From contig NC_092661.1 of the NCBI RefSeq assembly GCF_032118995.1, forward strand, positions 9,796,494 to 9,860,493: a stretch of DNA of 64,000 nucleotides, in the 5' to 3' direction. This document shows, one piece after another, positions 35,101 to 46,100 of the stretch. Within the stretch, counting starts at the first letter, position 1. Every line of letters begins with the position of its first letter. The notes beneath the pieces were generated by a model. The model had not been told where the DNA came from, made no database searches, and saw only the letters and a program-made list of their open reading frames with translations. The position numbers and the translations under genes are program-made. The DNA comes from Asterias amurensis (lineage: Eukaryota; Echinodermata; Asteroidea; Forcipulatida; Asteriidae).

Positions 35101-36580
35101 CTCTAGTCAATTCTTTGTTCAACCCCCAAAATCATTTCAAAATTTACCCAGTCAGTTTCCCTTGTGGTTGATAACAAATATTTTGAGTAGTTACCAATTA
35201 TAGTGTCCAGAAGAGCCTTTAATGAATGATGTATCTGTTTGTGCTTATTTCAGCTTGCCTTGTGAGTACAGAATTAACAAACCAAGAAATTCCTGCACGC
35301 TACTCAAAAACTGGTTTGCCTTTCTCAGATTAAAATTTTGCGGTGAAACTACGCTACGGTTTACATACTGTACATGGACATACCACTGTCTCAACTGCAC
35401 TAGGAAAAGTTTCCGTTTCACACCACCACTTTTTCACTTGATAGTATCTAATTTACCTCAATGAGATACCCCTTTTTGTTAAAATGAGTGAAAAAGTGGT
35501 GGCATGATACGGAAAGTTATCCCCGCACTATTTCAAAGGGGGTAGTTTCTAACAATTTTCAAAGCAATAATCTGTGCCTGCTGCGCGAACATTGAAAGTG
35601 TTCTCACCATAGGCTGTGCGTCTGTCGTGAGCTGCAGCGATCATCGCAGACACCAGATCTTTGGATTCTGCAGACTGTTTCTCATCGGGTGATTGGGAGG
35701 TTGAGGAGGCTCGGCGGACTGAGTGGGGAGCTGCCGACTGTCAGAATAACGAAAATGAATGCTCTTAAATGATGTACGTAGTCATAAGCAAAAGGAATAT
35801 ATATATCTCATTGAGTTAAACTAGATTATTTCGTTTCGAATGAAAAAGTGGTGGCGCCATACGGGAACTGTTGCCTTTTCCAAAACTTATATCTTGGAGG
35901 TGATGGGTCACATAAGCACACACTGACACTTATTACATTAGAAAGAGTTAAGAGTTAGACTTAACGAGTTTTCCAATAGAAAGTACCCTTTGCCATTTGC
36001 AATGCAACCGCTGATTTCACAATGAATAGAATAAATATTGTCGTCTAGTTACTACATCACAACTTCTTGATTTGTGCAATTCATTCACTTTTTCACTCGT
36101 TTTTACAAAAAAGGGATATCATATTTATTTTAAAAAATCAATCATCACTGCATCAGACAGAGATGGAGATTGATTGGTTGTTTCCAGTTTGGATTTATTA
36201 GGCATTGAGGACCAAGCTCGTGTTTTCAGAATTTGTGTCATAATTTTCGAAAGTGGTAAAAAAGGGCAAATCTGGAGACTGGCTGTCGACATTGTACGTA
36301 TTTTGACCAGACTTTAACTTGCCGCTCGAACCGATCTGGTAACCCTCCGGCCTTTCGGCAGTCGGAGGGACGTTATCGCAACTAAACTCAGTCAAATACA
36401 GGCCAGAAATACGGAGTGTATTCACAGTTCCACATGTTATTCTTTACTTCCAAATTATCTCCATAAGTACTGCATTCCCCTTTTACTTACATACAAACCA
36501 CCAGTTATCCTCTCCATTGAAATAAGGTGATAATTTTGTCGGAAACATTTCCACATCTGTCTGCCCGTGCAAGTCGCCAT
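26117..36580 (-). CDS. MRPS9: Mitochondrial ribosomal protein S9 (uS9m), ten coding exons
   Basis: Minus-strand exons: 36580-36491, 35737-35608, 34690-34587, 33649-33476, 32096-32011, 30941-30866, 30530-30405, 29725-29574, 27631-27462 and 26208-26117. All are GT-AG, phases agree, and the sum is 399 aa (human about 396). The protein belongs to the small subunit of the mitochondrial ribosome. Recognisable blocks are [54 protein letters not shown], then the uS9 domain from about residue 263: [14 protein letters not shown] and [19 protein letters not shown], the uS9 signature. It ends [11 protein letters not shown], the basic tail that reaches toward the P site. The N-terminus [19 protein letters not shown] is basic and hydroxylated, fitting a mitochondrial presequence. 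For exon 9 the acceptor CCACAG (not the nearer TTCAG) is needed to keep frame. The gene is head to head with HLCS. Introns carry two LINE pieces, several SINEs and nested M1/M2 elements. Confidence 0.96.
26271..26658. repeat. M1 element in MRPS9 last intron
   Basis: Runs from TTAAAGGCAGTGGACACTAT to GTGTCCAGTGTCTTTAA, well preserved. Confidence 0.92.
26868..27292 (+). repeat. SINE-C without head, with a LINE tail inserted
   Basis: CCGCTGATTTCACAATGACA through GTTTGCCGAGTTCCCTGGAT matches the full SINE-C at 62211 in reverse. Before the (AAAC)n tail (27207-27292) lies 27045-27206, a minus-strand LINE 3' end: AATAATAATG, TTTATATAGCGCC and a frame reading KTYLF. Confidence 0.75.
27676..27802. 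repeat. M2 foldback
   Basis: GATTTCACAAAGATGGTCCT to CTCAACTCTTTGTGAAATCC, with an inner TTAAGACTC/AAGCTTAAGG hairpin. Confidence 0.75.
27923..28054. repeat. M2 foldback, second subtype
   Basis: GTCGATTTCACAAAGAGTTA to AAGAGTTTTGTGAAATCGAC with CTACAGTGCAGGGTTGGGAC in the middle, as in the copy at 43611. Confidence 0.8.
28735..28805 (-). repeat. SINE-D 3' fragment
   Basis: ACCACAAGGGAAACTGACTG and GGGGTTGAACAAAGAAT match the 3' half of SINE-D at 34838-35171. Confidence 0.6.
29800..30200 (+). mobile_element. LINE fragment in MRPS9 intron 7, antisense to the gene
   Basis: Plus-strand frames read [20 protein letters not shown], then [12 protein letters not shown] and [20 protein letters not shown]. 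These are blocks of the C-terminal domain of a CR1/Jockey-group polymerase. About 15 residues normally between LPPK and NTAAR are missing, and the protein end is degraded. Confidence 0.8.
31020..31570 (+). repeat. SINE-B split by an M1 element
   Basis: The head and body up to GAGCAAGACACT stop at 31116, and the body resumes at 31482 with CACTCGGGGGCAAATGGGTA. The gap is exactly an M1 copy. Confidence 0.75.
31117..31481. repeat. M1 element inserted in SINE-B
   Basis: TTAAAGGCACTGTACAGCTT to AACGTGTTCAGTGCCTTTAA; TTAA is present on both sides. Confidence 0.88.
31590..31790 (-). repeat. SINE-B 3' part
   Basis: Contains ACAGCGCTTTATACACTATG, CCATCTCAGCTCCCTATG and GAACCATCTCTGCCCTCACA, matching the copies at 5286 and 63330. 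Confidence 0.7.
32150..32678. repeat. M1 copy inside an older M1 copy
   Basis: Outer pieces 32150-32248 and 32546-32678 are the older subtype. The inner copy, 32249-32545, starts AAAGGCAGTGGACACTATTG and ends near ACTGTCCAGTCTT with part of its middle deleted. Confidence 0.65.
32879..33453. repeat. M2 foldback split by an insert
   Basis: Outer parts GTTGATTTCACCAAACTCTT to GACGAGTTACCAGCCTC and CGAGTTACTCGTCCTAACTC to GTTTGTTGAAATCAGC flank the 358 bp insert at 33021-33378. Confidence 0.75.
33021..33378. mobile_element. MITE with CAGGCATGCAACT ends and 6 bp duplication
   Basis: CAGGCATGCAACT at the left is perfectly mirrored by AGTTGCATGCCTG at the right. TAAGTT directly flanks both sides. 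The interior has long C, T and A runs and no transposase. A 140 bp relative is at 54963. Confidence 0.8.
33759..33907. repeat. M2 foldback
   Basis: GGGGTCGATTTCACAAAGAG to CTCTTTGTGAAATACACCCC, close to the copy at 1293. Confidence 0.82.
34745..35222. repeat. M1 half split by SINE-D
   Basis: M1 sequence TTTCTGACAATGTTTTATAA through CTGCTAACAAATATTTT continues after the SINE as GAGTAGTTACCAATTATAGT. The other half of this M1 is missing. Confidence 0.8.
34838..35171. repeat. SINE-D with inverted 5' part and 14 bp target duplication
   Basis: The right part is a plus-strand tRNA-like SINE (CACGTTAATCCGGAGG, B box GGTTCGAATCCCACT, 3' end TTTCCCTTGTGGTT). The left part (to about 34985) is the same element reversed, with a fuller tRNA-like head (GGCTAGATAGCTCAGTTGG). 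TAACAAATATTTTG flanks both sides. The head is Asn-like, but its anticodon stem and loop are irregular, so it is not called a tRNA gene. Confidence 0.8.
35401..35521. repeat. Foldback with GTTTCCG...CACCACTTTTTCA arms
   Basis: CACCACCACTTTTTCACTTG is mirrored by GAGTGAAAAAGTGGTGGCAT. A partial copy lies at 35795-35878 and another scrap near 36085-36135. Confidence 0.75.
36005..36085 (+). repeat. SINE-C fragment
   Basis: CCGCTGATTTCACAATGAAT and ATTGTCGTCTAGTTACTACA match SINE-C. Confidence 0.6.
36339..36385. repeat. Worn copy of the GCGATAACG hairpin
   Basis: GTAACCCTCCGG, CTTTCGGCAG and GGAGGGACGTTATCGCAACT resemble the perfect hairpin at 37660-37713. Confidence 0.55.
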
Positions 36581-37171
36581 GATTGATTGACAAGAATTGC
36601 GCCCTTGGTGGCGCTGTTTGAGGGTAATTAATGGTCGAAAATTATTAAACTGCGCGAGCGAGATTTCTTAAGGAACTGTGCGCGCATCTTCCGAACTTGT
36701 GTACATACATCGTATGTAAAATTGGCAAATTGCGCATTTTGGGGAAAAAAAATTCCGCAGCGCAGACGAATTGCAGAACCGCGCGTGACTCCCCGACTGA
36801 CTCTAGCTAGCTCTGAAGGTGTTCACAAATAACGAGGGGCTAAGAATTGATAATAAAATTCATTATAATTATCCGCTCTTTGACATGACAGCATTAGAGA
36901 ATTGTCATCACACGAGTCTTCTACTGCCATTCGCTGCTAGTGCTAGGTACAGTACAAGCATAACTGTCTCTGTTACTGTTTTTATATAGTTTGTTGGGAA
37001 CGTAACTGACAACTGACTTGGCGCTGTTTTCGGACACTTCACTTTTTTTACCGTGGTGGGAGCTCTGTGTGAGTGTTGACAAGGCTGCCTAGACTGCAGT
37101 TTTGACGGGCTAACAAGTCGCTCGCAGCCCGGTTAAAAGGGCGGTCTTCAAACCTGTTGTTTTTCTTGACG
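36581..37171. promoter_or_regulatory. Likely shared promoter between MRPS9 and HLCS
   Basis: The MRPS9 start codon (36580, minus) and the proposed HLCS start (37172, plus) are 591 bp apart and diverge. The stretch has several CG-rich clusters (for example around 36650-36670 and 36770-36790), unusual in this AT-rich window, and contains no recognised repeat. A bidirectional promoter is inferred. No TATA box is obvious. Confidence 0.6.
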
Positions 37172-40100
37172 ATGGCTACGGCAGTCGATTCTACAAATGG
37201 CTCTCCATCGGATTCATTCGACAGTGCTCAAATAGACACTGAGATAGAGAATGGGCAGTTCAGGTATGTATTCTATATTTTATTTGTGTTTGTTGATCAG
37301 TGATTATCATTATTTCTGAACTGAACACTCATTGAACATGCTTATTAGTTTGATGAACTATCAATCAAATGTGACAGCAATGTCATTATAAATTTGCAAA
37401 AAAAAAAAAAAATGCATTCATAATTAATGCATTTTTTAATTGCTGTCTGCTTGCTAAATATTCTGCAAGAAGGCCAAATTACCACCCCTAGCTGCCACAA
37501 CTTTTCATTCATTATAAATAAATCATTCTTGCTCTTTTAAGTGTTGGTAAAAATGAAGGAAACTTTCTGTATCTTATCTTGCCACCATTTTCTCAACATT
37601 TTGTTTTGTTTTTGGCAAACAGGAATATCTTGTTTACAATTCTGTAAACGCTAGAAGGCTAGTTGCGATAACGTAACCCTCCTGTCGGCAGGAGGGTTAC
37701 GTTATCGCAACTACAAGAAGGCCAAATTACCACTCCTGCAGCCGATTTCTCAAAACGCTAGGATTAATCCTAACTCGACTTAGGACGAGTAACCCGTCCT
37801 AACTTAGGATGGTTCCAATGCTTCCTACGTATTTGGATACGGAACTGAACCCGTCCTAAGATGAATCCTAAGTTAGGAAGAGTTTGGTGAAATCGACGGC
37901 TGTCTTGCCACCCCTTTTCATTTGATATATGAATAAATTAGTATAACTAAATGAATTATTCCTATTGCTCCTGGTAAAAATTTTACAAAACTTTCTGGTT
38001 TCTGTATCTTCTAATCTTGCCACTACTTTTTCAACAAATTTTTGCAAAAAGGAAGTCTCACTTTAAAAGGTAAATTAGGCACTATTTTCATTTGCTAACG
38101 GATGAAAAATTTGTGGCAGGTACTACAATCTTTTTATGACAATGCTTAGATGTAATGTTTGTTCGTATCTTACATAGTAATATAGTTGCATCATGATTTT
38201 TGAGTAGCCAAAGCTAGTGCAGCATTTTGCTCTAAATAAAGTAATAAAATACAATAACAAAAATTAAAAATCATGCACTTTGAAGCACAGGATTCATCTT
38301 TTAATCTACAAATATTTACGACATGTACTTGTAGGCTTAATTATAGCATATGATGTGACGTCACATTTTGCTAATCAATTAGAGCGACAGTGTAGATCAG
38401 TCTTGGCTCTTTGAGAAATCAGCCCATGGAGATTAACCCTGACATGCCTGACTGAATGTAATTGAGATAGATCTAATTGAAGTAGAGAAATTGAGATTGA
38501 GAAGTGATTGACATTGCATGGTTTGGTGTTCAGGTTATCATTGGCGTTGCCATTCTGTGCATTTAATTTTGTGGAAAATAGTTTGCAAGACTTTTTCCCC
38601 CGGCACACAGGGCCCAATTTTATCGAGCTGCTAAGCAAAAAGATTTGCTTTAACATGAAGTGTTTGCCTTGATAAAAACAGGATTCCAAACAGCAAATTT
38701 CCATGTGATTTTCAGGATCTAAGCAAACTTTTAACAAAACAACAAGCAAGTATGGAAAATAGTTTGCAAGACTTTTTCCCCCGGCACACAGGGCCCAATT
38801 TTATCGAGCTGCTAAGCAAAAAGATTTGCTTTAACATGAAGTGTTTGCCTTGATAAAAACAGGATTCCAAACAGCAAATTTCCATGTGATTTTCAGGATC
38901 TAAGCAAACTTTTAACAAAACAACAAGCAAGTATTCAACAAAATAGAAAGTTGGTTGGTAATCCTGTTTAAATCAAGGAAGAACTTTCATGCTCAGCAAA
39001 TTTGTGTGCTAAGCAGCTCTATGAAATTGGGCCCAAATGGTGTTTATGAAGAGTGGACTAATTACCTACTAATTAGTATTTTATTAACAAACCGTACATT
39101 GAGTTTTGAACACATCAGCAGTGTAACGGGGAACTTTTAAGGGAGATCAAGGGCTTCCACACCAACCTCGCAACCATGGGCAGCGTGCCGTACACCCCGT
39201 AGCTCTGCGTACGTCTCTAACCCCTAGGAGGGAAACTCTGATCTGTGTCTTTGATTAGCTATAGTGTAGGTGCAAAATATGAAACGCTGTGCGTCTTCAA
39301 AAAGCTCTATACGCCGAAAAGCGTGCGTATAAAGATGTACGTATTCACGTTTTTTGTCATGCACCACTGAACGCCAAGGCAAGTTCATGACTTTTATTAC
39401 ACACAGCACACCCAGCGTGTGCGCGACTATTGCCCAACGCAGACGAATCAACCACAGGACTAATTGTAATATCCCTTATATTTGGATACTGTGGAGTTAC
39501 ACTTCCAGGGGTTATGATCGAGCAAGGCATGCTGGGGAAAAATGGCGTGGCGAGATTGATCACTGTTGGGAACGAGGTTGCTTCCACACACATATTTTTT
39601 TCTAGAGCAATATGCCTACCAACAGCATGTAGAGGGAGCATTACTGCTGGCAATGTAGTTTGTATTCTTTTAAAAAATCCCACCAACACATAAAATGCAG
39701 TGACTGATTCCAAAGGATACTTGCAAATTGATTTTTCTGTACAGTCCTACTTTTTAGTCGATCATGCTTGCATTGGCCCATTATCCTGACTAGTGACAGT
39801 ACTTTTATAAATGAAAATGTACTTATATTCAAATGTGGGACAGGGGGGTGGGGGCATGGGCATACAATGTAGGATCAAGGTTCAAGGTTTATTTTTTCCA
39901 CAGTAACATTTTATAACGGGCAATATTGTTTCAATTAATATAAAACAGTTAGCATGGATAAGCCAGGAGGACATGAATACACTATAAACTTCAGGGGAGC
40001 TCACTAAAGAAGCAATTAAAAGCTACAAATAAGCGGCCCCAAACAGGTACACCCATTGAGCCCAAACCAAACACCCATCGTACATACATTTGTAACGTAA

Positions 40101-43100
40101 CATTAATAACATACAGTAGGTTGGGTAAACAGTTCATAAAATAGCACAATAAGGTTGGGCTCAAGGGTGTACCTGTAATACTACACTGCAGGCCCTATAC
40201 TATTACCCCACACTACATGTATGACAGGGCTGACTCGGGGTCAGGTGGGTGTTTGGCATGTTTGGGGGTTCAATTTGCACTTAAAATTTTGTTTATATTT
40301 TTACATGTTTACAATTTTAGTTATGCCAATTGCATACAATTAGACTCTACATAATTGTACACTGAGGAAATTATAAGTTTATACTCGGAGTTCAAGGGCA
40401 CCAAGGCACTGACCTAGGGGCATGGACGCAAATGCCTAGTACTCATGCCTCTGTACACAGTACTTCTAAAATTTAGTTTGAGTCCTCTTGATGTCTTTGA
40501 AGATAAATTACCAATTGCAAATCAACTTCTCATGTTGTCAAGCAGTGGCTGCATCATGGGGAGATTAATAAGTTAAAAACCAAACTAGATGAAATAAATT
40601 ACTCTTGAAACATACAGTACTTGTTCGGACATTACTACCCATGCAGTCATTCAAATGAAGAGTAAATAAATACCTTAAGTAATGTCCTGTTTTACGGCAA
40701 TTACGATTGCAGTGTAATGCTAAATGTAGTTTTTGTGTCTCTCATCACTTTCTAGTGAGTGAGGCATAGTCCAATATTTCCCTTTCTGTTCTTGATTTTT
40801 ATCTTAGTATGGTCTGTTGAAATGAGCACTTACATGTAGCTTTCCCTAAGGGATATTATACAAGTTATATGCTTGTTTTTCAAAAAACATGTCAAGTGGT
40901 ATTCATTGGGCTCTGATGTAGAATTGTATGCATTATTCATGTACCATGTACATGTGATTCCCAGCTGTACATTACCAATTACCAGGTGCTACTGGGTGAA
41001 CTTTGACTTTCTCACTCAGTCCTGCCATGCCTGCACCAGGCATTTTTCATAACAGCGGCACGACTCTGCGGTTGTGATGATTATAAAACCAATGGTCTCA
41101 CTGGAATGCCTCTATGACCGATGATGACGTAAATCCACCGCCTCGCTGCCTACTGTCCAGGGAGCAATGATGGGGGGCACTAGGGGGGGGGGGGGGGGGG
41201 AGGGATGGGTGGGCAATTGATGACTAGAGAGGCGATACAACAGTCTTGCACAATGAGGCAGAAGAGATTCTTGGAGAAGTCTTAATTATTTGTAGAATGT
41301 CAGGATGCATTTGTGTGGAGGTTTCACTGATGTTGAAGTATTTTATCTTGGTTTACTCTGGGAACCTGCACAGTATGAAAGTGTAGGACAAGGTTCAACA
41401 AACAATTATGTGACACGAATTACTAATTTGTATTACAAAGATAATCTGCAAATTAGTTTTCAAAAACAATGGGTCTCTGTACATTCTAAGGAATCATTTT
41501 TGTGCCAGTCAAAAGGTCACTCTCTGTCTCAATTGAAAATCCTCAAAAATCATTCAAAATCCTTTGAATTGTGACATCATCAATTTATTTTCCCCATTTT
41601 CATAAGGACTGCAATTGGCATTATGGGTTAATTGCAACCCAAGACTGTTTTTGACCATGGAGCCCCTTCTTAAAGACACTGGACACTATTGGTAATTGTC
41701 AAAGACTAGTCTTCTCACTTGGTGGATCTCAACATGCATAAAATAACAAACCTTTGAAAATTCGAGCTCAATCGGTCGTCAAAGTTGCGAGATAATAATG
41801 AAAGAAAAAACACCCTTGTTACACAAAGTCCTGTGCTTTAAGATGCTTGATTTCGAGACCTCAAATTCTAAATCTGAGGTCACGTAATCAAATTTGTGGA
41901 AAATTACGTCTTTCTCAAAAACTACATTACTTCAGAGGGAGCCGTTTCTCCGTATCCAGATATGTCTACTTTGAACCCATCCTAAGTTGGGACGGGTTAC
42001 TCATCCTAACTCGAGTCAGGATTAATCCTAGCGTTTCTTGACGGTAGTGCCTTTAACAGAAATTCTGACGGTGGAATGAACAAATTCCAGAGATCTCTCA
42101 CCACAGCTGCCAGATAACATATCGGAAGATGTTTCTTTTAAAACACAGTAGAATCCTAATTAACAGTTCGAGTGTGATCATTATATTCCACAATTATGTC
42201 AAACAGTCAGTAACTCAGCCAAGGATTACCATCAATAGAGTCCTTGATTGAGTTAAATCAGGTTTTCTGGTCGGCCTAATGGACCATAGACAGTTACCGG
42301 AAACTTTGAACATCTTGTTTTAAATTGTAGACCAAACATGCCAAATAGATACATTTGTAGCTGTGCTATTATGTGGCAAGCACTTGCACCAGAGTTGTCA
42401 TCGAGTCTTTAAAGGGATGCTGCAGTGAACTAAAATAAAAAAGTTAATTTTGCTGTCATTTATTTCTGATATGTATTGAACATCAGTAAAATGTGTTTTG
42501 TTTTTTCTCCGACATATCTCACTTGCGTAATTAGCGAATAAGTCATGCCCCCCCTTTTGTGGATTGTTACCGCCCCCCTACAATCGACATCACGTCGGGA
42601 ATTCAAACATATCGTCGGCAAAAAGAGTCTGGTCCCTATCTACACACGCCTAGGTACCAGGCAACACAGTGCACACGTCTCTAAATGCACACAGCCAGGG
42701 GGCCCGACGGCTCGGGTTCCCGACATGACGTCACGTTTATGCAAATAAAGGCTCCCTTTTAGGGGCGGGGTGGGTTCCCCTAATCTCTTGAAAACCATTT
42801 TTAAAATACTTGCGCATTTAATAAAAAATATACAAAAATATTTCAGGTTTAAAAAGTCATGTTTAATCATTTAAATTATAAAAAAAAACACTGCAGCCAC
42901 CCTTTAAAGGCACTGGACACTATTGCCACTCAAAATAATTGTTAGCATAGATACTTACTTGATACTTGAAATGAAGAGCTGTTGATAGTATAAAACATTG
43001 TGAAAAACAGGTCCCTCAGAAATAACGAAGTTTTTGAGAAAGCGATACACTTTACATTTTTTTTTTTTTTTTTTTTTTTTAACAGCTGAAGCCTTTTTTA

Positions 43101-46100
43101 GGTATCTGAAAGCTCACAAATTTGTTCAACAAGGGTGCCGTTTCTTTCATGATTCTCTTGTAACTTGAAAGACTGTTTGAGTCAACATTTTCAAAGATTT
43201 GTTATTTTATGCATACAAGAGCCTATTTTTGTTTGTTGAAATACACCAAAAGAGGCCACTTTCCTTTTTGTAAAAGGGCAATGGTTGGAAAGTTTATCGG
43301 AAACTTACGAAGGGGCACCAAGTCCAAGACATGGGGCAAGGCCATAGCCTTTGTGGCGTCTGTGTAATTTCAGGCCTGAAAATCGTCTTGCCCTCCCAAA
43401 GTTGAAATTCCAAGCCTGAGCTGGGACTGTAGAGTGACTCAGTCCAAGTCTTTCGCCTTTGCAACTCTGGCATTCTACAGTTCTTTAAAAATCAGGACAA
43501 GGCAGATTATATTATTGTAGAAGAGAACCTACATTTTTATTTGAATTATTTTTGCGAGGACTTTTCAAAACTGTGGGGCATTCTGGACTCAAATTTTGGA
43601 GGTTGGCCTGCCGTCGATTTCACAAAGAGTTAGGACTCGTCTTATCTCGAGTTAGGACGAGTAACTCGTCCTAACTTAGGATTAATCTTAAGGTTACAGT
43701 GCAGGGTTGGGACTCGTCCTAAGTCCTAAGATTAGTCTTAAGTTAGGAAGAGTTTGGTGAAATCGACGGCTGAACATCAAGTGTAAAACAGATGCGGATT
43801 TGTCAAAACAAGGCCCTTGAGTGATAAATTTCTACTTGGTGGTAATAGTTTTTTGTAAAGCCCCGACTTTGCATCCTGTGTGTACTTAAGTTGAGACTTG
43901 AGATATTAGGGAGGTTAAAGCTGCACGTTACGCAAAAATGTGATTGTGAACGTCACGTTTGTAGCATACATGTTATCTTAAAGGCAGTGGACACTATTGG
44001 TAATTACTCGAAATAATTATGGAGCATAAAACCTTACTTGGTAACTAGGCCTGGGCGAATTATTCGAATATCCGGTTAATGGCGAATAGGTTTTCCTATC
44101 CGTAACCGCGGATGCCTTTTTTTTCTTAACCGGATATCCGCATAGGGCGCGAATACCTATTTACAAACCGGATAATTCTGTAATTACAACCGAGTAACTG
44201 GATATTCTTTAATATCCGAATATCCGCGGACGTCGGGCGACAACTGATATGAATGTTTTGTCTGAATTCTTATGAGACTTCTATTAAAAGACAGCATAAA
44301 ACAGCATAAATTAAGTATTTAACTATGCTCACCTCGGTGAAGAGTTAAAACAATGACATTTCACACGTAATTTGTTCAAAGATTACAAAAGTTTTCCTTC
44401 ACGTAGAGTCAATCACGATCAAAACAAAAAGCAAATCGCCATCTTTAAATTAGATCCGGTCATTTTTATGAATGAACCGAGTGACACTGTCTAAAACTAA
44501 TATAAGATCTCATTCACAAACAAACAGCGCCCTCTAGCGGCAAAAAAAAAAAAAAAGTTTTTTTTTTTTTAAATAGCGCCCTCTTGCGGCGAAAAAGCTA
44601 TTCGAATATCCGGTTAATTTCGGATAGTTGGCCAGCGGTATCCGAATAACAAAATTTCACTATTCGCCCAGCACTATTGGTAACGAGTAATGGGGAGAGG
44701 CTGGTACTATAAAACATTGTCAGAAAAGGCTCCCTCTGAAGTGGAGTAGTTTCGAGGAAGTAGTAACTCTCCACGAATTTGATTTCGAGACCTCAAGTTT
44801 AGAGTTTGAGGTCTCGAAATCAAGCATCCGAAAGCACACATTTTTTTTTTTTTTTCTTTCATAGTTATCTTGCAACTCCTATGACCAATCCAGCTCAAAT
44901 TTTCACAGGTTTGTTCTTTTATGCATATGATGAGACACAGCAAGTGAGAAGACTGGTCTTTGACAATTACCAATAGTGTCCACTGGCTTTAAGTTACCAG
45001 TTTTCACATCAGGTACGCACTTGTACGTGCAGACGCCATACGTGAGCATGCAATAGGCCCAAAGTGATGACGTCACCTAGAAACGTCACAATTTTCTGAC
45101 TTTTACAATCAAGTTTTGCTTGCATAACGTGCAGCATTCCCGATTAGTGATGACTTTTGTACATTGTGCAGTACTTGTATGTAGTTGGAAAACCATAATG
45201 ACTAGGGCCTACACACTTAGTTTGTTTTTAAATTAGGATTCTAAATGTGGTAGGCCTACATGTACAGGTGTACATGGTACAGAATTAAATATCCTTCTAA
45301 GATATGTGTGGCAGCTGTGATGAGTGGTCTGTGGAATTTGTTCAGCTCTTCGTGTACATGTAGGTTTAAACATTATTTGTCCATCATTTCAAGGGCCTGA
45401 ATTTGAATGGCAATTACACAACGCTGCATGGCTTGTACAAATGTTTTGTACGTACACGAAATACACATCTAGCTTGATAGGTGTTAAATTTGCATCGGGA
45501 TAAAGAATAGGGCCTATTCATTTTGGTTTTACCTCATTTTGGTTTTTGCCTCTACATGTACATGTAGCTACTGGGCAATCTCGATGGTCTAGTTGGTATG
45601 ACACTGCTCTAGAATTGCAAAGGTCATGGGTTCAAATCTCACCCAAATAGTATCAACACCGATGTGTGTGAGCACTGTATTCTCAGTACTTTCCCGAGTT
45701 CTTTGAAAAACATCACTGGGCTTGTGATTTTTTTCACAGAACTCGGGGAAAGCGCTAAGACACATCTGTGTTTATGGGTAAAACCAAATGAATAGGCCTA
45801 TAGCTTGAAATGGTAAATACAATGTATAAGACCAAAATCAAAATGAGACTGTTTTTAAACATCTAAAAACATAATAAGAAGCCCTACACGTGTACAGTGT
45901 ACATGTAACGCATACATGCAGGAGCCTCCCTAACGCAATACAAAACATAAAGCGATGAAACAAAATATTTAAAAGTAATTTTTTACAAAATTATAGATTC
46001 AAACTATGTGTTTAAAAGTCCCTTGAAAATCAGATGAGTCATCTTGGCGGTTATGAAAAGCTAAGTTTTTTTTCTTTGTGTTAAGCGCGTTGAGGCCTGG

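Noticed and set aside
39224-39832. Several overlapping ORFs in HLCS intron 1
   Set aside because: Both strands are open by chance in a slightly GC-richer patch. No splice structure or known domain was found.
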